DNA of 64,000 bases, taken from NCBI GenBank assembly GCA_963682025.1, contig OY821520.1, positions 237,284,364 through 237,348,363 on the forward strand, given 5' to 3'. Source of the stretch: Cordilura impudica (lineage: Eukaryota; Arthropoda; Insecta; Diptera; Scathophagidae). How positions within the stretch are numbered: position 1 is the first letter of the stretch; every line of letters starts with the position of its first letter. The position numbers and the translations under genes were made by a program. The notes beneath the pieces were generated by a model. That model worked only from the letters and a program-made list of their open reading frames with translations. It ran no database searches and had not been told where the DNA came from. Positions 34,089 through 45,598 of the stretch are shown here, one piece after another.

Positions 34089-35957
34089 ATGTTTAGATTG
34101 TGTAAAAAAATACCACTGATTGCCTTTCTGGCTTTAGTGAGTCTATTGCTGGCCTTTTCAGGGGCTCAAGATCGTAATGTCATCTTCGAAACTATTGATT
34201 TTCTAAGACGTGGTCAAAATGATGTGAATTTGGAAAACTATGACAACAGCATTAATATTGAAAGAGAATATGATTTTATAGTAGTGGGTGCTGGTACGGC
34301 CGGTTGTACTTTGGCTGCTCGGCTTTCGGAAAATCCCAAATGGAAAGTTTTACTTTTGGAGGCCGGTGGTCCTGAAAGTCTTATTATGGATGTTCCCATT
34401 GTGGCTCACTTTTTACAATTGGGTGACATGAACTGGAAGTATAGAACTCAGCCTTCCGATCATGCCTGTTTGGCCATGAATAACAACAGATGTAATTGGC
34501 CTCGTGGCAAAGTTATGGGTGGTTCTTCGGTTTTGAATTACATGATGTATACGCGCGGCAATCGCAAGGACTACGATAGATGGGCTGATTTGGGTAATGA
34601 GGGCTGGAGTTTCAAGGAAGTTTTGCCGTATTTCAAGAAATATGAAGGCTCCAGTGTGCCAGATGCTGATGCCGAATTTGTGGGCCGCGATGGCCCCGTA
34701 AAAGTGTCCTATGTCAATTGGCGTTCGAAAATAGCCGATGCTTTTATAGAGGCCGCCCAACAGGATGGCTTGAAATATCGTGATTACAATGGCCGCATTC
34801 AAAATGGTGTAGCTTATCTGCATACTACCACCCGCAATTCTACACGCTGGAGCTCAAATCGTTCGTATCTGTATCCTATTAAAGGTAAACGTCCCAATTT
34901 ACATGTCAAGAAAAATGCTTTGGTTACCAAAATTCTTATCGATCCTGAAACTAAGACGGCCATTGGCATTGTCGTGCAAACAGATGGTAAATCGCAAAAA
35001 ATTTTGGCTAGACGTGAAGTGGTTGTTTCAGCTGGTGCCATTAACACGCCTCAACTGTTGATGTTGTCTGGTGTCGGACCATCCAAGCATTTAAAAGAGA
35101 TGGGCATTAAACCTTTGGCCGATTTGGCTGTGGGCTACAATTTGCAAGATCATACTGCGCCGGCCGTTACCTTTACCACCAATGCTACTTCATTGCATTT
35201 TGAGGATTTCACTGAACCCACATGGCTCAACAGATTCAATAGACAGGAGGGTCCTTATGGTTCGCCAGGTGGTTGTGAGGCTATAGCCTTTTGGGATCTA
35301 GATCATCCTGAGTTGGAGGATGGTTGGCCAGACATTGAATTGTTTATGGTGGGTGGTTCCATGTCCTCTAATCCGGCCATTTCGCGTGCCTTTGGCTTAA
35401 AGAAATCCATTTACGACAGCATCTTTGCCGAAATTGAAGATAAGGATTTGAATGCCTTCATGATATTCCCCATGATTTTAAGACCTAAAAGTCGTGGCCG
35501 CATTATTTTGAAATCATCGGATCCCAGTAAATATCCCCTGATCTATGCCAACTACTTAACTCATCCCTATGATGTTGATATCTCCGTCAGAGGTTTACTC
35601 AAAGCGTTGTCACTAATGGACCAGCCAGGCTTCAAAAAAATCAATGCCCAACTTTGGGAACGCAAAATTCCCACATGCAAGAAATATCCCTTTAAATCGT
35701 ATGCCTATTGGGAATGTTATGTCAAACATTTCACCTTCACCATCTATCATTACTCTGGTACATGTAAAATGGGTCCCAAATCAGATCGAGCTGCTGTGGT
35801 AGATCCACGCCTTAAGGTTTATGGCATTAAGAATTTGAGAGTTGCCGATGCTAGTATTATGCCTGAAATTATGTCTGGTCATCCGAATGGTCCTGTATTT
35901 ATGATTGCTGAAAAGGCAGCCGACATGATTAAACAGGATCATGGATTTATACGTTAA
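34089..35957 (+). CDS. GMC oxidoreductase, glucose dehydrogenase-like (gene 2)
   Basis: A 622-residue paralogue of gene 1 and, like it, an FAD enzyme predicted to be secreted. Residues 1-25 are a strong signal peptide (LIAFLALVSLLLAFSG). The FAD motif GAGTAGC is at about 67-73. The signatures RGKVMGGSSVLNYMMYTRG and GAINTPQLLMLSGVG are present. The likely catalytic His residues are in YHYSGTCKMG (about 554) and SGHPNGPVF (about 598). A Cys (TCKMG) replaces the Ala of gene 1. The ATG is preceded by an A run (AAAAATG), a good fly context. It is a single exon with family-typical length and no internal stops. Orientation is divergent from gene 1, and only transposable-element DNA lies between. 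Tandem and inverted GMC clusters are common in insects, so the pair probably arose by local duplication. An AATAAA at 36087-36092 could end the transcript. Substrate unknown. Confidence 0.96.
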   Translation: MFRLCKKIPLIAFLALVSLLLAFSGAQDRNVIFETIDFLRRGQNDVNLENYDNSINIEREYDFIVVGAGTAGCTLAARLSENPKWKVLLLEAGGPESLIMDVPIVAHFLQLGDMNWKYRTQPSDHACLAMNNNRCNWPRGKVMGGSSVLNYMMYTRGNRKDYDRWADLGNEGWSFKEVLPYFKKYEGSSVPDADAEFVGRDGPVKVSYVNWRSKIADAFIEAAQQDGLKYRDYNGRIQNGVAYLHTTTRNSTRWSSNRSYLYPIKGKRPNLHVKKNALVTKILIDPETKTAIGIVVQTDGKSQKILARREVVVSAGAINTPQLLMLSGVGPSKHLKEMGIKPLADLAVGYNLQDHTAPAVTFTTNATSLHFEDFTEPTWLNRFNRQEGPYGSPGGCEAIAFWDLDHPELEDGWPDIELFMVGGSMSSNPAISRAFGLKKSIYDSIFAEIEDKDLNAFMIFPMILRPKSRGRIILKSSDPSKYPLIYANYLTHPYDVDISVRGLLKALSLMDQPGFKKINAQLWERKIPTCKKYPFKSYAYWECYVKHFTFTIYHYSGTCKMGPKSDRAAVVDPRLKVYGIKNLRVADASIMPEIMSGHPNGPVFMIAEKAADMIKQDHGFIR

Positions 35958-35963
35958 AGGTAT
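35956..35963 (+). promoter_or_regulatory. Possible 5' splice site just after the stop codon
   Basis: The TAA stop is followed at once by AG|GTATGT, a near-ideal 5' splice site. If used, the 3' UTR would contain an intron right after the stop. Gene 1 has no obvious counterpart. Weak, sequence-only evidence. Confidence 0.3.
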
Positions 35964-35999
35964 GTGTCAATATAACATCAGAGGTACTTAGTTTAATGA

Positions 36000-37534
36000 A
36001 CTTTTCATAATATTTGTGAATATATAAAAATCATTTTATATAAAAATTTAAACATATCAATGATTTTTTCAAACTTAAAAAACAAAAATAAAATTAAAAT
36101 TTTCATAAATTTTAGGGGGGAAAAATTAATAAAATTTACGAAAAAAAAAATTTCATTTTAGGCAAAAAAATCATAAATTTTATGAGAGAAATTCATTCAT
36201 TTTATGAAATTAATCAATTGGAATTTTGGCAAATATTCATTAAATTTATTTATTTATTTCATTAAATTAAAACAAAAAAACATTTCATCAAAGTTGACAT
36301 AAATAAAATAAAATAAAATTTTTCAATATGTATTTAAAAGAATTCATTAATTTTTGCGAAAAAATTTATGAAAAATGTTTACTAAATTTTTAAAAAATAT
36401 TCATTAAATTTATGTAAAAAAATCAATAAATTTATGAAAGAAATTCATTAAATTTATGAAAAATATTTATCAAATTTATGAAAAATATTCAGTAAAATTT
36501 TGTAACTATTCGTTAAATTTATGAAAACTGATCATTAAATTTATGAAAATAAATTTTAATTTTATGAAAAAATTCATAAATTTTATGAAAAAATTCATAA
36601 ATTTTATGAAAGAAGGGCAAATTTCGAGTTTGTTTAATCGAATAGAATTTCATGCGAAAAATTTATTAACTTTATGAAAATAACTAATTACTTTTATAAA
36701 AAAAAAATCATTAATTTTATGAAAGTAGAGAAAATTTTAAACGATTTTATTGGAATGAAATTTTTGCAAATATTCATTAAAATAATTTATTGTTTCATTA
36801 ACATGTTTGACAAAATTTAAATAATGAAAGATTTCATAAAATTTATCGAATTTCAAGAAAAAAATCATTAATTTCACGAAAAAGAAATGTATACATTTTA
36901 GGGGAAAATGCATTTCAATTTATGGCAAATATTCATTACCTTTATGAAAGTAGGGAAAATTTTAAATATATGGAATTTTATAAAATATACATCAAATCAA
37001 TAAACTAAATTTATCACATATATGAAAAGTTTCATAATAAATATATGTGAACATAAATGTAATGAAACTTTTCATAATTTGTATGAAAAAAACTCATTAA
37101 TGTAATTAAACTTTCCTGGGCTGCATGAAGTAAGTTTTTTATTCTGAAAATTTAACTTTGATTTATATTTTGCTAAGAAAATGAATTTATTTATTCATAA
37201 TATTTATGATGACTTTATTTTTATCGATCTTCCTGAACTTTGTGGAAGTTTTCCTGAATATTACTAAACGTTTCATTAATTTTATGGGAGAAAAAAGATG
37301 AATTTAATGAAAATTTGCTTGATAAAATTATAATGATTTTTTTTGGTTCTTTAAATAGTATTTTTAATTTAAAATCAGCCAAGAAAACAATCATTAAATT
37401 AACTTATTTCATAAAATTAATGAAAAGTTACATAATATATATGACAAAAAATATATGAAACTTCACACAATTTATGAAATTTGTACTAAATATTATGAAA
37501 CTTTTCACATATTGTATAAACAAATTTAGTTTTA
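36000..37534. repeat. Degenerate ATTCATTAAATTTATGAAA repeat region
   Basis: Many imperfect copies of a palindromic-like motif (TTCAT-AAATTT-ATGAA) with spacing of about 20-40 bp. Similar patches occur at 42055-42290, 42720-43060, 44085-44400 and 54770-54970. No gene. Confidence 0.6.
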
Positions 37535-37546
37535 AACAAGAGTGTT

Positions 37547-37890
37547 AAATTTTTAATTTTTAATTTTTAATTTTTAATTTTTAATTTTTAATTTTTAATT
37601 TTTAATTTTTAATTTTTAATTTTTAATTTTTAATTTTTAATTTTTAATTTTTAATTTTTAATTTTTAATTTTTAATTTTTAATTTTTAATTTTTAATTTT
37701 TAATTTTTAATTTTTAATTTTTAATTTTTAATTTTTAATTTTTAATTTTTAATTTTCAATTTTCAATTTTTAATTTTTAATTTTTAATTTTTAATTTTTA
37801 ATTTTTAATTTTTAATTTTTAATTTTTAATTTTTAATTTTTAATTTTTAATTTTTAATTTTTAATTTTTAATTTTTAATTTTTAATTTTT
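37547..37890 (+). repeat. (TTTTTAA)n array, 0.34 kb
   Basis: About 49 units of the same 7-bp repeat as in copies A and E, more homogeneous than the longer arrays. Confidence 0.95.
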
Positions 37891-38440
37891 TATTATTCAT
37901 TATTAATTTTTCATCTTTCATTACTCATTTTTCAATCTTAATTTTTCATGTTCCATTTTTCAATTTTCATTTTACACTTTCCATATTCCATTTTTCATAT
38001 TTCAGTTTCCATTTTCCATTTTAAATGTTTCATTTTTTAATTTCTCATCTTTCATTTTTTAAGTTTCGTTATTCATTTTCCACTTTCCATTTTTAATTTT
38101 TCAATTTCCTTTTCCATTTTTCATTTTTCAATTTCCATTTGCCATTTTTCATTTTTCAATTTTCATTTTGCATTTTTAAATTTTCATTTTCTGTTTTTCC
38201 GTTTTTCATTTTCCATTTTCCATTCTCAATTTTCTATTTTCCATTTTTCATTTTCCATTTTTGAATTTTCTTTTTCCATTTTCCATTTTTCATTTTCCAT
38301 TTTCTATTCTCTATTTTTCATTTTCTATTTTACATTTTCCATTTTCCGTTTTTAATTTTCCATTTTTCATTTTTATTTTTCATTCTCCATTTTCCATTTT
38401 AATTTTCCATTGGAAAATTTCCATTTTTCGTTTTCATTTT
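37891..38440 (+). repeat. Degenerate TTTTCAT array in copy B
   Basis: Very similar, variant for variant, to 31020-31260 and 32440-32610 of copy A. Copy B therefore looks like a shortened relative of the same array. Confidence 0.85.
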
Positions 38441-38492
38441 TTCTTTCATATTGGCGATTTTTTTTATTATAACTTGATAACGATAAAAAAAA

Positions 38493-41400
38493 TCATGTGA
38501 GTCCGATCACAAGGGAGATGTGTAAACATATAATAATTAAAGAAAATATCAACATCATATTTTCCAGTGCATAAAAAATAAGTGGATTATGCTGTTTTCT
38601 GAAATTCAATTGATGTTTTCTGAAATGCAATTGATGTTTTCTGAAATTCAATTGATGTTTTCTGAAATACAATTAATGTTCTCAGCAATTCAAATATTGC
38701 TTCTTGAAATTCAATTGATGTTTTCTGAAATTCTAATTATGTTTTCTGAAATTCAAATGATGTTTTCTGAAATACAATTGATGTTTTCTGAAATACAATT
38801 GATGTTTTCTGAAATTCTATTGATGTTTTCTGAAATTCAATTGATGTTTCCTGAAACTCGAATGATGTTTTCTGAAATTATATTGATGTTTTCTGAAATT
38901 CTATCTATGTTTTCTGAAATTCAAATGATGTTTTCTGAAACTCGAATAATGTTTTCTGAAATTCTATTTATGTTTTCTGAAATACAATTGATGTTTTCTG
39001 AAATACAATTGATGTTTTCTGAAATTCTATTGATGTTTTCTGAAATTCAAATGATGTTTTCTGAAACTCGAATAATGTTTTCTGAAATTCTATTTATGTT
39101 TTCTGAAATTCAATTGATGTTTTCTGAAATACAATTGATGTTTTCTGAAATACAATTGATATTTTCTGAAATCCTATTGATGTTTTCTGAAATTCAATTG
39201 ATGTTTTCTGAAACTCGAATGATGTTTTCTGAAATTATGTTGATGTTTACTGAAATTCTATTTATGTTTTCTGAAATTCAAATGATGTTTTCTGAAACTC
39301 GAATGATGTTTTCTGAAATTATATTGATGTTTTCTGAAATTCTATTTATGTTTTCTGAAATTCAAATGATGTTTTCTGAAATTATATTGATGGTTTCTGA
39401 AATACAATTGATGTTTTCTGAAATTCTATTTATGTTTTCTGAAATTCAAATGATGTTTTCTGAAATACAATTGATGTTTTCTGAAATACAATTGATGTTT
39501 TCTGAAATTATATTGATGTTTTCTGAAATTCAATTGATGTTTTCTGAAACTCGAATGACGTTTTCTGAAATTATATTGATGTTTTCTGAAATTCTATCTA
39601 TGTTTTCTGAAATTCAAATGATGTTTTCTGAAACTCGAATGATGTTTTCTGAAATTATATTGATGTTTTCTGAAATTCTATTTATGTTTTCTGAAATTCA
39701 ATTGATGTTTTCTGAAATACAATTGATGTTTTCTGAAATCCTATTGATGTTTTCTGAAATTCAAATGATGTTTTCTGAAATTCTATTTATGCTTTCTGAA
39801 ATTATATTGATGCTTTCTGAAATTATATTGATGTTTTCTGAAATTCAATTGATGTGTTCTGAAACTCGGATGATGTTTTCTAAAATTTTATTGATGTTTT
39901 CTGAAATTCTATTGATGCTTTCTGAAATTCAATTGATGTTTTCTGAAACTCGAATGATGTTTTCTGAAATTATATTGATGTTTTCTGAAATTCTATTTAT
40001 GTTTTCTGAAATTCAAATGATGTTTTCTGAAATTATATTGATGGTTTCTGAAATACAGTTGATGGTTTCTGAAATACAATTGATGTTTTCTGAAATTCTA
40101 TTGATGTTTTCTGAAATTATATTGATGTTTTCTGAAATTCTATTTATGTTTTCTGAAATTCAAATGATGTTTTCTGAAATACAATTGATATTTTCTGAAA
40201 TACAATTGATGTTTTCTGAAATTATATTGATGTTTTCTGAAATTCAATTGATGTTTTCTGAAACTCGAATGACGTTTTCTGAAATTATATTGATGTTTTC
40301 TGAAATTCTATCTATGTTTTCTGAAATTCAAATGATGTTTTCTGAAACTCGAATGATGTTTTCTGAAATTATATTGATGTTTTCTGAAATTCTATTTATG
40401 TTTTCTGAAATTCAATTGATGTTTTCTGAAATACAATTGATGTTTTCTGAAATTCAAATGATGTTTTCTGAAATTCTATTTATGCTTTCTGAAATTATAT
40501 TGATGCTTTCTGAAATTATATTGATGTTTTCTGAAATTCAATTGATGTGTTCTGAAACTCGGATGATGTTTTCTAAAATTTTATTGATGTTTTCTGAAAT
40601 TCTATTGATGCTTTCTGAAATTCAATTGATGTTTTCTGAAACTCGAATGATGTTTTCTGAAATTATATTGATGTTTTCTGAAATTCTATTTATGTTTTCT
40701 GAAATTCAAATGATGTTTTCTGAAATTATATTGATGGTTTCTGAAATACAGTTGATGGTTTCTGAAATACAATTGATGTTTTCTGAAATTCTATTGATGT
40801 TTTCTGAAATTATATTGATGTTTTCTGAAATTCTATTTATGTTTTCTGAAATTCAATTGATGTGTTCTGAAACTCGAATGATGTTTTCTAAAATTTTATT
40901 GATGTTTTCTGAAATTCTATTGATGCTTTCTGAAATTCTATTTATGTTTTCTGAAATTCAATTGATGTTTTCTGAAACTCGAATGATGTTTTCTGAAATT
41001 ATATTGATGTTTTCTGAAATTCTATTTATGTTTTCTGAAATTCAATTGATGTTTTCTGAAACTCGAATGATGTTTTCTGAAATTATATTGATGTTTTCTG
41101 GAATTCTATTTATGTTTTCTGAAATTCAAATGATGTTTTCTGAAATTATATTGATGTTTTCTGAAATTCTATTTATGTTTTCTGAAATTCAAATGATGTT
41201 TTCTGAAATTATATTGATGGTTTCTGAAATACAATTGATGTTTTCTGAAATTCTATTGATGTTTTCTGAAATTTAATTGATGGTTTCTGAAACTCGAATG
41301 ATGTTTTCTTAAATTATATTGATGTTTTCTGAAATTCTATTTATGTTTTCTGAAATTCAAGTGATGTTTTCTGAAATTCTATTGATGTTTTCTGAAATTC

Positions 41401-41577
41401 ATTGAAAGACAATTGGAAAATGTTTAGAAAAGAACATATCATAATTTTTTCACCAATACAATTATAAGTCACACAGCGTTATCTGCTTCAGCTCACACCG
41501 ATATGAGTTACGCTGTTTTTGTGATTGTATTGTGAAATAGAAATTTACCCCCCTGCGCGTATAGATGTTTACACATC
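38493..41577 (+). mobile_element. TIR-minisatellite element, copy b (3.1 kb)
   Basis: Begins TCATGTGAGTCCGATCACAA then GGGAGATGTGTAAACATA. Ends CCCCTGCGCGTATAGATGTT then TACACATCA, matching copies a and c. Its interior is not the AT array of the other copies but a 21-bp minisatellite. Confidence 0.7.
38589..41405 (+). repeat. 21-bp minisatellite with an 895-codon open frame
   Basis: About 130 tandem 21-bp units that each translate as MFSEIQL or variants (MFSEILL, MFSETRM, MFSEIIL, MFSEILF). The plus-strand frame is open from 38589 to a TAA at 41274; the other two plus frames have a stop in nearly every unit. Variation is concentrated in the last two or three codons. Blocks of dozens of units are duplicated (e.g. 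the variant order MLSEIILMLSEIILMFSEIQ recurs near 39790 and 40485), showing higher-order repeat growth. No promoter, signal or non-repeat domain is attached, so I annotate a repeat and not a gene. Confidence 0.85.
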
Positions 41578-42289
41578 AAAAATATGTGGCAATACTACTA
41601 ACATGAGCTATGTTATTGTGTTCTCGGTGTTGTTAATATATGTATATGCATATTATTTTTGTAGCATTTTTTTATGTTGTTGTACAATTATTATGTTCAA
41701 CCACTAAACTGTTACAACAAACACACTGGGTTTTATGTTTTTTTTTTAGAGATATCTACATATTTTTGCTCGTATCTAATCACAGTGATGCCCGATGTAG
41801 CCCATTTTCAATACCAACCTGCTGGGAATTATGGCAAATGATATTTTTGTAACTTTATCCAGTTAGATGGCTTTTTTTGTGAATGAGCGTGATTTCAACA
41901 GACAGACGGACATCGCTATATCGACTCGAGCTGTGATAAGGATCAAGAATATATATACTTTATGGGGTCGGAAATTAGTTTTTCGATGCGTTACAAACGG
42001 AATGACAAACCTATATATACCCTCTGCCACTGACGTGTGGAGGGTATAAAAAATATTAATCTTATGAAAAAATCATTAATTTTGGTTAAAAAAAAAAAAA
42101 AAAACTTCATAAATTTAGTGGATGTTTTATTATATGAATTTTAAAGAATTTCATTGTTTTTTCTCAGAACAAAAATTTTTTTTTTTTAATTCAACTAAAT
42201 ATGTAATACACAAAAAATTTATAAATTAATGCAATTTATCACAATTTATGAAAGTTAACAAAAATATTCCATGAATTTTAGGAAATAAA

Positions 42290-42703
42290 AAACACACCAT
42301 CCGTTTGTAACGTATCGAAAAAAAATAATTTGCGACCACATAAGGTATATATGTATGTGTATAGCGATGTCCGTCTGTCCGTCCGTGCGTCTGTCTGTTG
42401 AAATCACGCTCATTCACAAAATAAACTTAGATAAACTAAGGATAATATTGTTTGTCATTATTTTGAGCAGGTCGATATTTAAAATGGGCTAAAACGGACA
42501 TCATTTCGCCAAAATTTGGCCTAAATTCAGTGTGTTTGTTGCAATAATTTTTTTATTTAATTTATAAAATTGTTTAATTTTTCAATTATTTTTGTTTACA
42601 TTTGTTTTAAATAGGGCAAGAAGTCCAGATAGTAATAAAAATGTAAAACCCAGGTAGGGGGTATCAAAGATTCGGCATAGCTGAATTTAACACTCTTACT
42701 TAG
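42290..42703 (-). mobile_element. Helentron-like element type 2, copy D, short form without array
   Basis: Minus-strand copy with the start AAGTAAGAGTGTTAAATTCA and a hairpin-like GCTATGCCGAA, the block AACAAACACACTGAATTTAG, and the CAGACAGACG...GACGGACA core. It lacks both the big array and the 3' hairpin. It shows what the type 2 element looks like without expansion. Confidence 0.7.
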
Positions 42704-43065
42704 TTCACTTACATTCAGCCAAGGAAACTTACAGACTTACTTCAGACTATTTATGAAAGTTAACCATAAACAATGATTAATTTTACACAACAAATCGTAT
42801 ATAAAATTAAAAAAAAAATTATTACCTTTAATGAAATGAAAGAATCAAATTTCTGTTATTGAAAACGTTTTTTTCCAAAATTAAATACATTTTTTAGAAA
42901 TAAATATTTTAAAAGAGTTAATTAATTTAATGAAAAAATATGCTTGGTTAAATTCTATTGAAACTTTGTTGGTAACCTGACGAAAAATTAAAAAAAAAGT
43001 TATCCTGAATATAATGAAACTTTTCATAATGAAATTTCATTACTTTTATAAAACATATACAGCCG

Positions 43066-44004
43066 CCCTGTTCTTGAAACGTTGTTATTTGAATAAGAGT
43101 GAATTTAAAATCACATGAAATTGAAATTTTGGGTTTCTTGAAACAACTTTTTTTATTTATTTAATGGAAACATATGTTTGAGTTAAGAACCATATGTTTG
43201 AGTTAAGAACATATGTTATCTAGAAACCGAGGTGCTATATGTTTCTTTATTCAGTTTCACAAAAACTAAAGTTTCACAAAAAACAAAGTATTTTGTGCAT
43301 GTTTCTTCTTAAGTTTATAGAAAAAGTATAAAGAAAAATATTTTCTTTTAAAATAACAACTTATTTGTTCATTTAATTGTTTTTGTTCTTCAATTTCATT
43401 CAATTAAAAATGACTTTTCAATTTTTGAAAAGTTAGGCATCACCAAAAAAATTTCGATATTCAAATAAATTGAATTTGACTGGCATCACTACTGTTTCGA
43501 ACGTATGCAAAAAAATAAAAATATGTGATTTGATGAAAATTTTTTTTTAATTCCTTTATTTCCAATAATTAGTGCATAAAGAATCTGTTATAATTGAAAA
43601 AATTATAATGGAAAATAGATTGTGTAAATAAAAAGTTTTTATTATAGTAATAGAACAGCATCATCGCAAAAAGTGTGTTTTATTAACATCGACCACTTAT
43701 TACGAGTTTTTTTTTTTTAAATCAGCGCAAAATGTAGACGTTTTTTAAAATCGTTTTTTTCATTTTAAAATAATGACGAGGTTCAATAAAAAACATGTTA
43801 GAGTTTAAATATCAATTATTTTTTTTATCTCTTAAGGCCTGCTTAGTAGAAAAAAAGGGCATTTGTTTTGATTTCACAAAGTCTTTTCTATGTGAATTAA
43901 AACGAGAAAAAATATTCTTATTGAAATTAGAGAACAACAAAAAACTTGTAGATTTAAGAATTTTTCATTTACGAGTTTTTTTTGTGGTAGTGGTTTCAAG
44001 AACA
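43066..44004. mobile_element. MITE of about 0.93 kb, copy 1
   Basis: Begins CCCTGTTCTTGAAAC and ends with the inverted GTTTCAAGAACA. A second copy is at 51278-52200. Within it is a tandem pair of CATATGTTTGAGTTAAGAAC. A 118-codon frame starting at 43795 is disrupted in copy 2, so it is not regarded as a gene. Confidence 0.75.
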
Positions 44005-44464
44005 TTGGTGATAAATAATATCGTTTTTGTTCTGTTTATTATAAAAATTTCAGTTTCAAATTTTATCAAATTAAAGTGTGTGCTTTTATGCAAAAAAAAA
44101 ATTATAAAAAATTTCATAACCTTTATGAGAATATTGAAAATTATGTATTAGATTACTTATAAATTCAATGATACTTTTTATAAATCCTATACAACTTTTC
44201 ATAAAACACTATCTAAAAATACATAAATTTAATGAAAAGTTTTATTAACTACAAATCAAATTTCATTGTTTTTATAAAACATTTCCTAAATATCATATAC
44301 ATAGATTTTTTTTATCAAATATATTAAATTTTCGTAAAATATCATAATAATTTTTAATATTTTTATGAAAATTAAATCAAGAATCATTCGCAAATTTTTA
44401 TACCTTAAATTGTGTTTTTAAATAAAATATTTAATTTAAATTTATATATATATTATTATCGAAC
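44005..44464. other. AT-rich DNA, nothing recognised
   Basis: Only degenerate TTTTATGAAA-type sequence is present. Confidence 0.4.
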
Positions 44465-44689
44465 TACAGTACTTTTCGCTTATAGCGAACTTGAAGGGAC
44501 TGGGGGGCATAATGGTTCGTTTTAAACGAAGTTCGCTTTAAATTAAGACTTGAAAAAAACATTTATATAAGTGCACATGCATGTGAAACTCCTTTGTCTA
44601 TTTATTAAAACATTATTAGGATATTTTAATACAAAAAATTAGTTTTTAAAAAAATCAGTTATTTTAGTTTGCTTATTACCAAGATTAGT

Positions 44690-44861
44690 TCAATTTACAT
44701 ATAATTCCACTTGAACCAAGTTGTCAAGAACTTGTTGTGGAGTATCGCGTGACTGAAGAAAAGTTCTTACATAACTTACACTACACATTGCATCCAGAGC
44801 AGTTGTGACTGGGATGGGCTCTTCGATGTCCATATCATCATCAAGGTCGTCATCACCAGCG
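44690..44861 (-). pseudogene. Tigger transposase C-terminal tail
   Basis: The minus strand reads AGDDDLDDDMDIEEPIPV then ALDAMCSVSYVRTFLQ to a TGA at 44690. An acidic patch followed by ALDAL...LRRFLQ-like helices is typical of the very C-terminus of Tigger transposases. It is cut at 44861 by the Transib end. Confidence 0.65.
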
Positions 44862-45598
44862 CACAGTGGACCATTTGACGAGAAGGCGGTCAAAAATCTA
44901 TAACTTTTGATTGGATTGGAATTTTGATATGCGGTTTTTTTTTTGTTTGGTAGGTGAGACTTTAGCCTTTAAGTTTTGCTACAAAACGTAATTCTCGACC
45001 GAAAATAAAAAAGTTACGGAGGGTTTAAAATACATTTTCATTTGTAGTTGAATTTTAGTACAAAAGTGAAGTGTTAAAAGGTAAAAAAAGGTTTTTTTTT
45101 AATATAGTCTTATTTTTTAGTTAATTTTACAAACTTTTTAACAATTTTTTAAGTTAATTTTTTCAGAAAATGCCAAACTTTGGCCCCCGTAAACTTTTTA
45201 GTCCTAATGTGCACAAGGGCCAAAGGTTGTTTTTTTTTTTGAAAGATCCCGAGTTAAAATATAATTTATTAAGCAGCGAACGTAAAAGTTACCTTATATT
45301 GGTTCAAGATAGAGAAGTTTCAATGAAAAACTCGTATGGTTTTGCTTTAGTTAAATTTTTTTTTATTGTCTTTTTAAATATTTCTATATCAATTTTTATG
45401 GTAAATTTATGAACTATAACAATTTTTATTGTAAATTTACAAAATATATAAATTTTTAAATCAAGAAAATTTTTTAACTATATAAAAAAAGTGTAACTTA
45501 TTGTTAGTGTAATGAAAAAGTACTTTAAATCAACCAATTTTAGTAAAAATTTCTTCTAAATAGCCTTGATTTTCATCTTCTAGAAGTTTCTTCTTCGT

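Larger units (their letters stand above)
37535..42052 (+). mobile_element. Helentron-like element type 2, copy B, with nested TIR element
   Basis: The 5' start is reduced to AACAAGAGTGTTAAAT. A (TTTTTAA)n array, a TTTTCAT array and the conserved 3' block follow, ending GTGTGGAGGGTATAAAA. The 3' block is split by the TIR-minisatellite element 38493-41577 in the run of A after CGATAAAA. The uninterrupted sequence can be read in copy C (58540-58575, other strand). Confidence 0.8.

Noticed and set aside
38589..41276. 895-codon open frame as a protein-coding gene
   Set aside because: It is a pure 21-bp tandem repeat within a transposon-like element and lacks any non-repeat domain. Kept as a repeat, with the open frame reported as a finding.
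43795..44151. 118-codon frame as a small gene
   Set aside because: It extends across the end of a MITE and is disrupted in the second MITE copy.
45170..45412. 80-codon frame in the noncoding part of Transib copy C
   Set aside because: No similarity, AT-rich, and located in the element's untranslated region.
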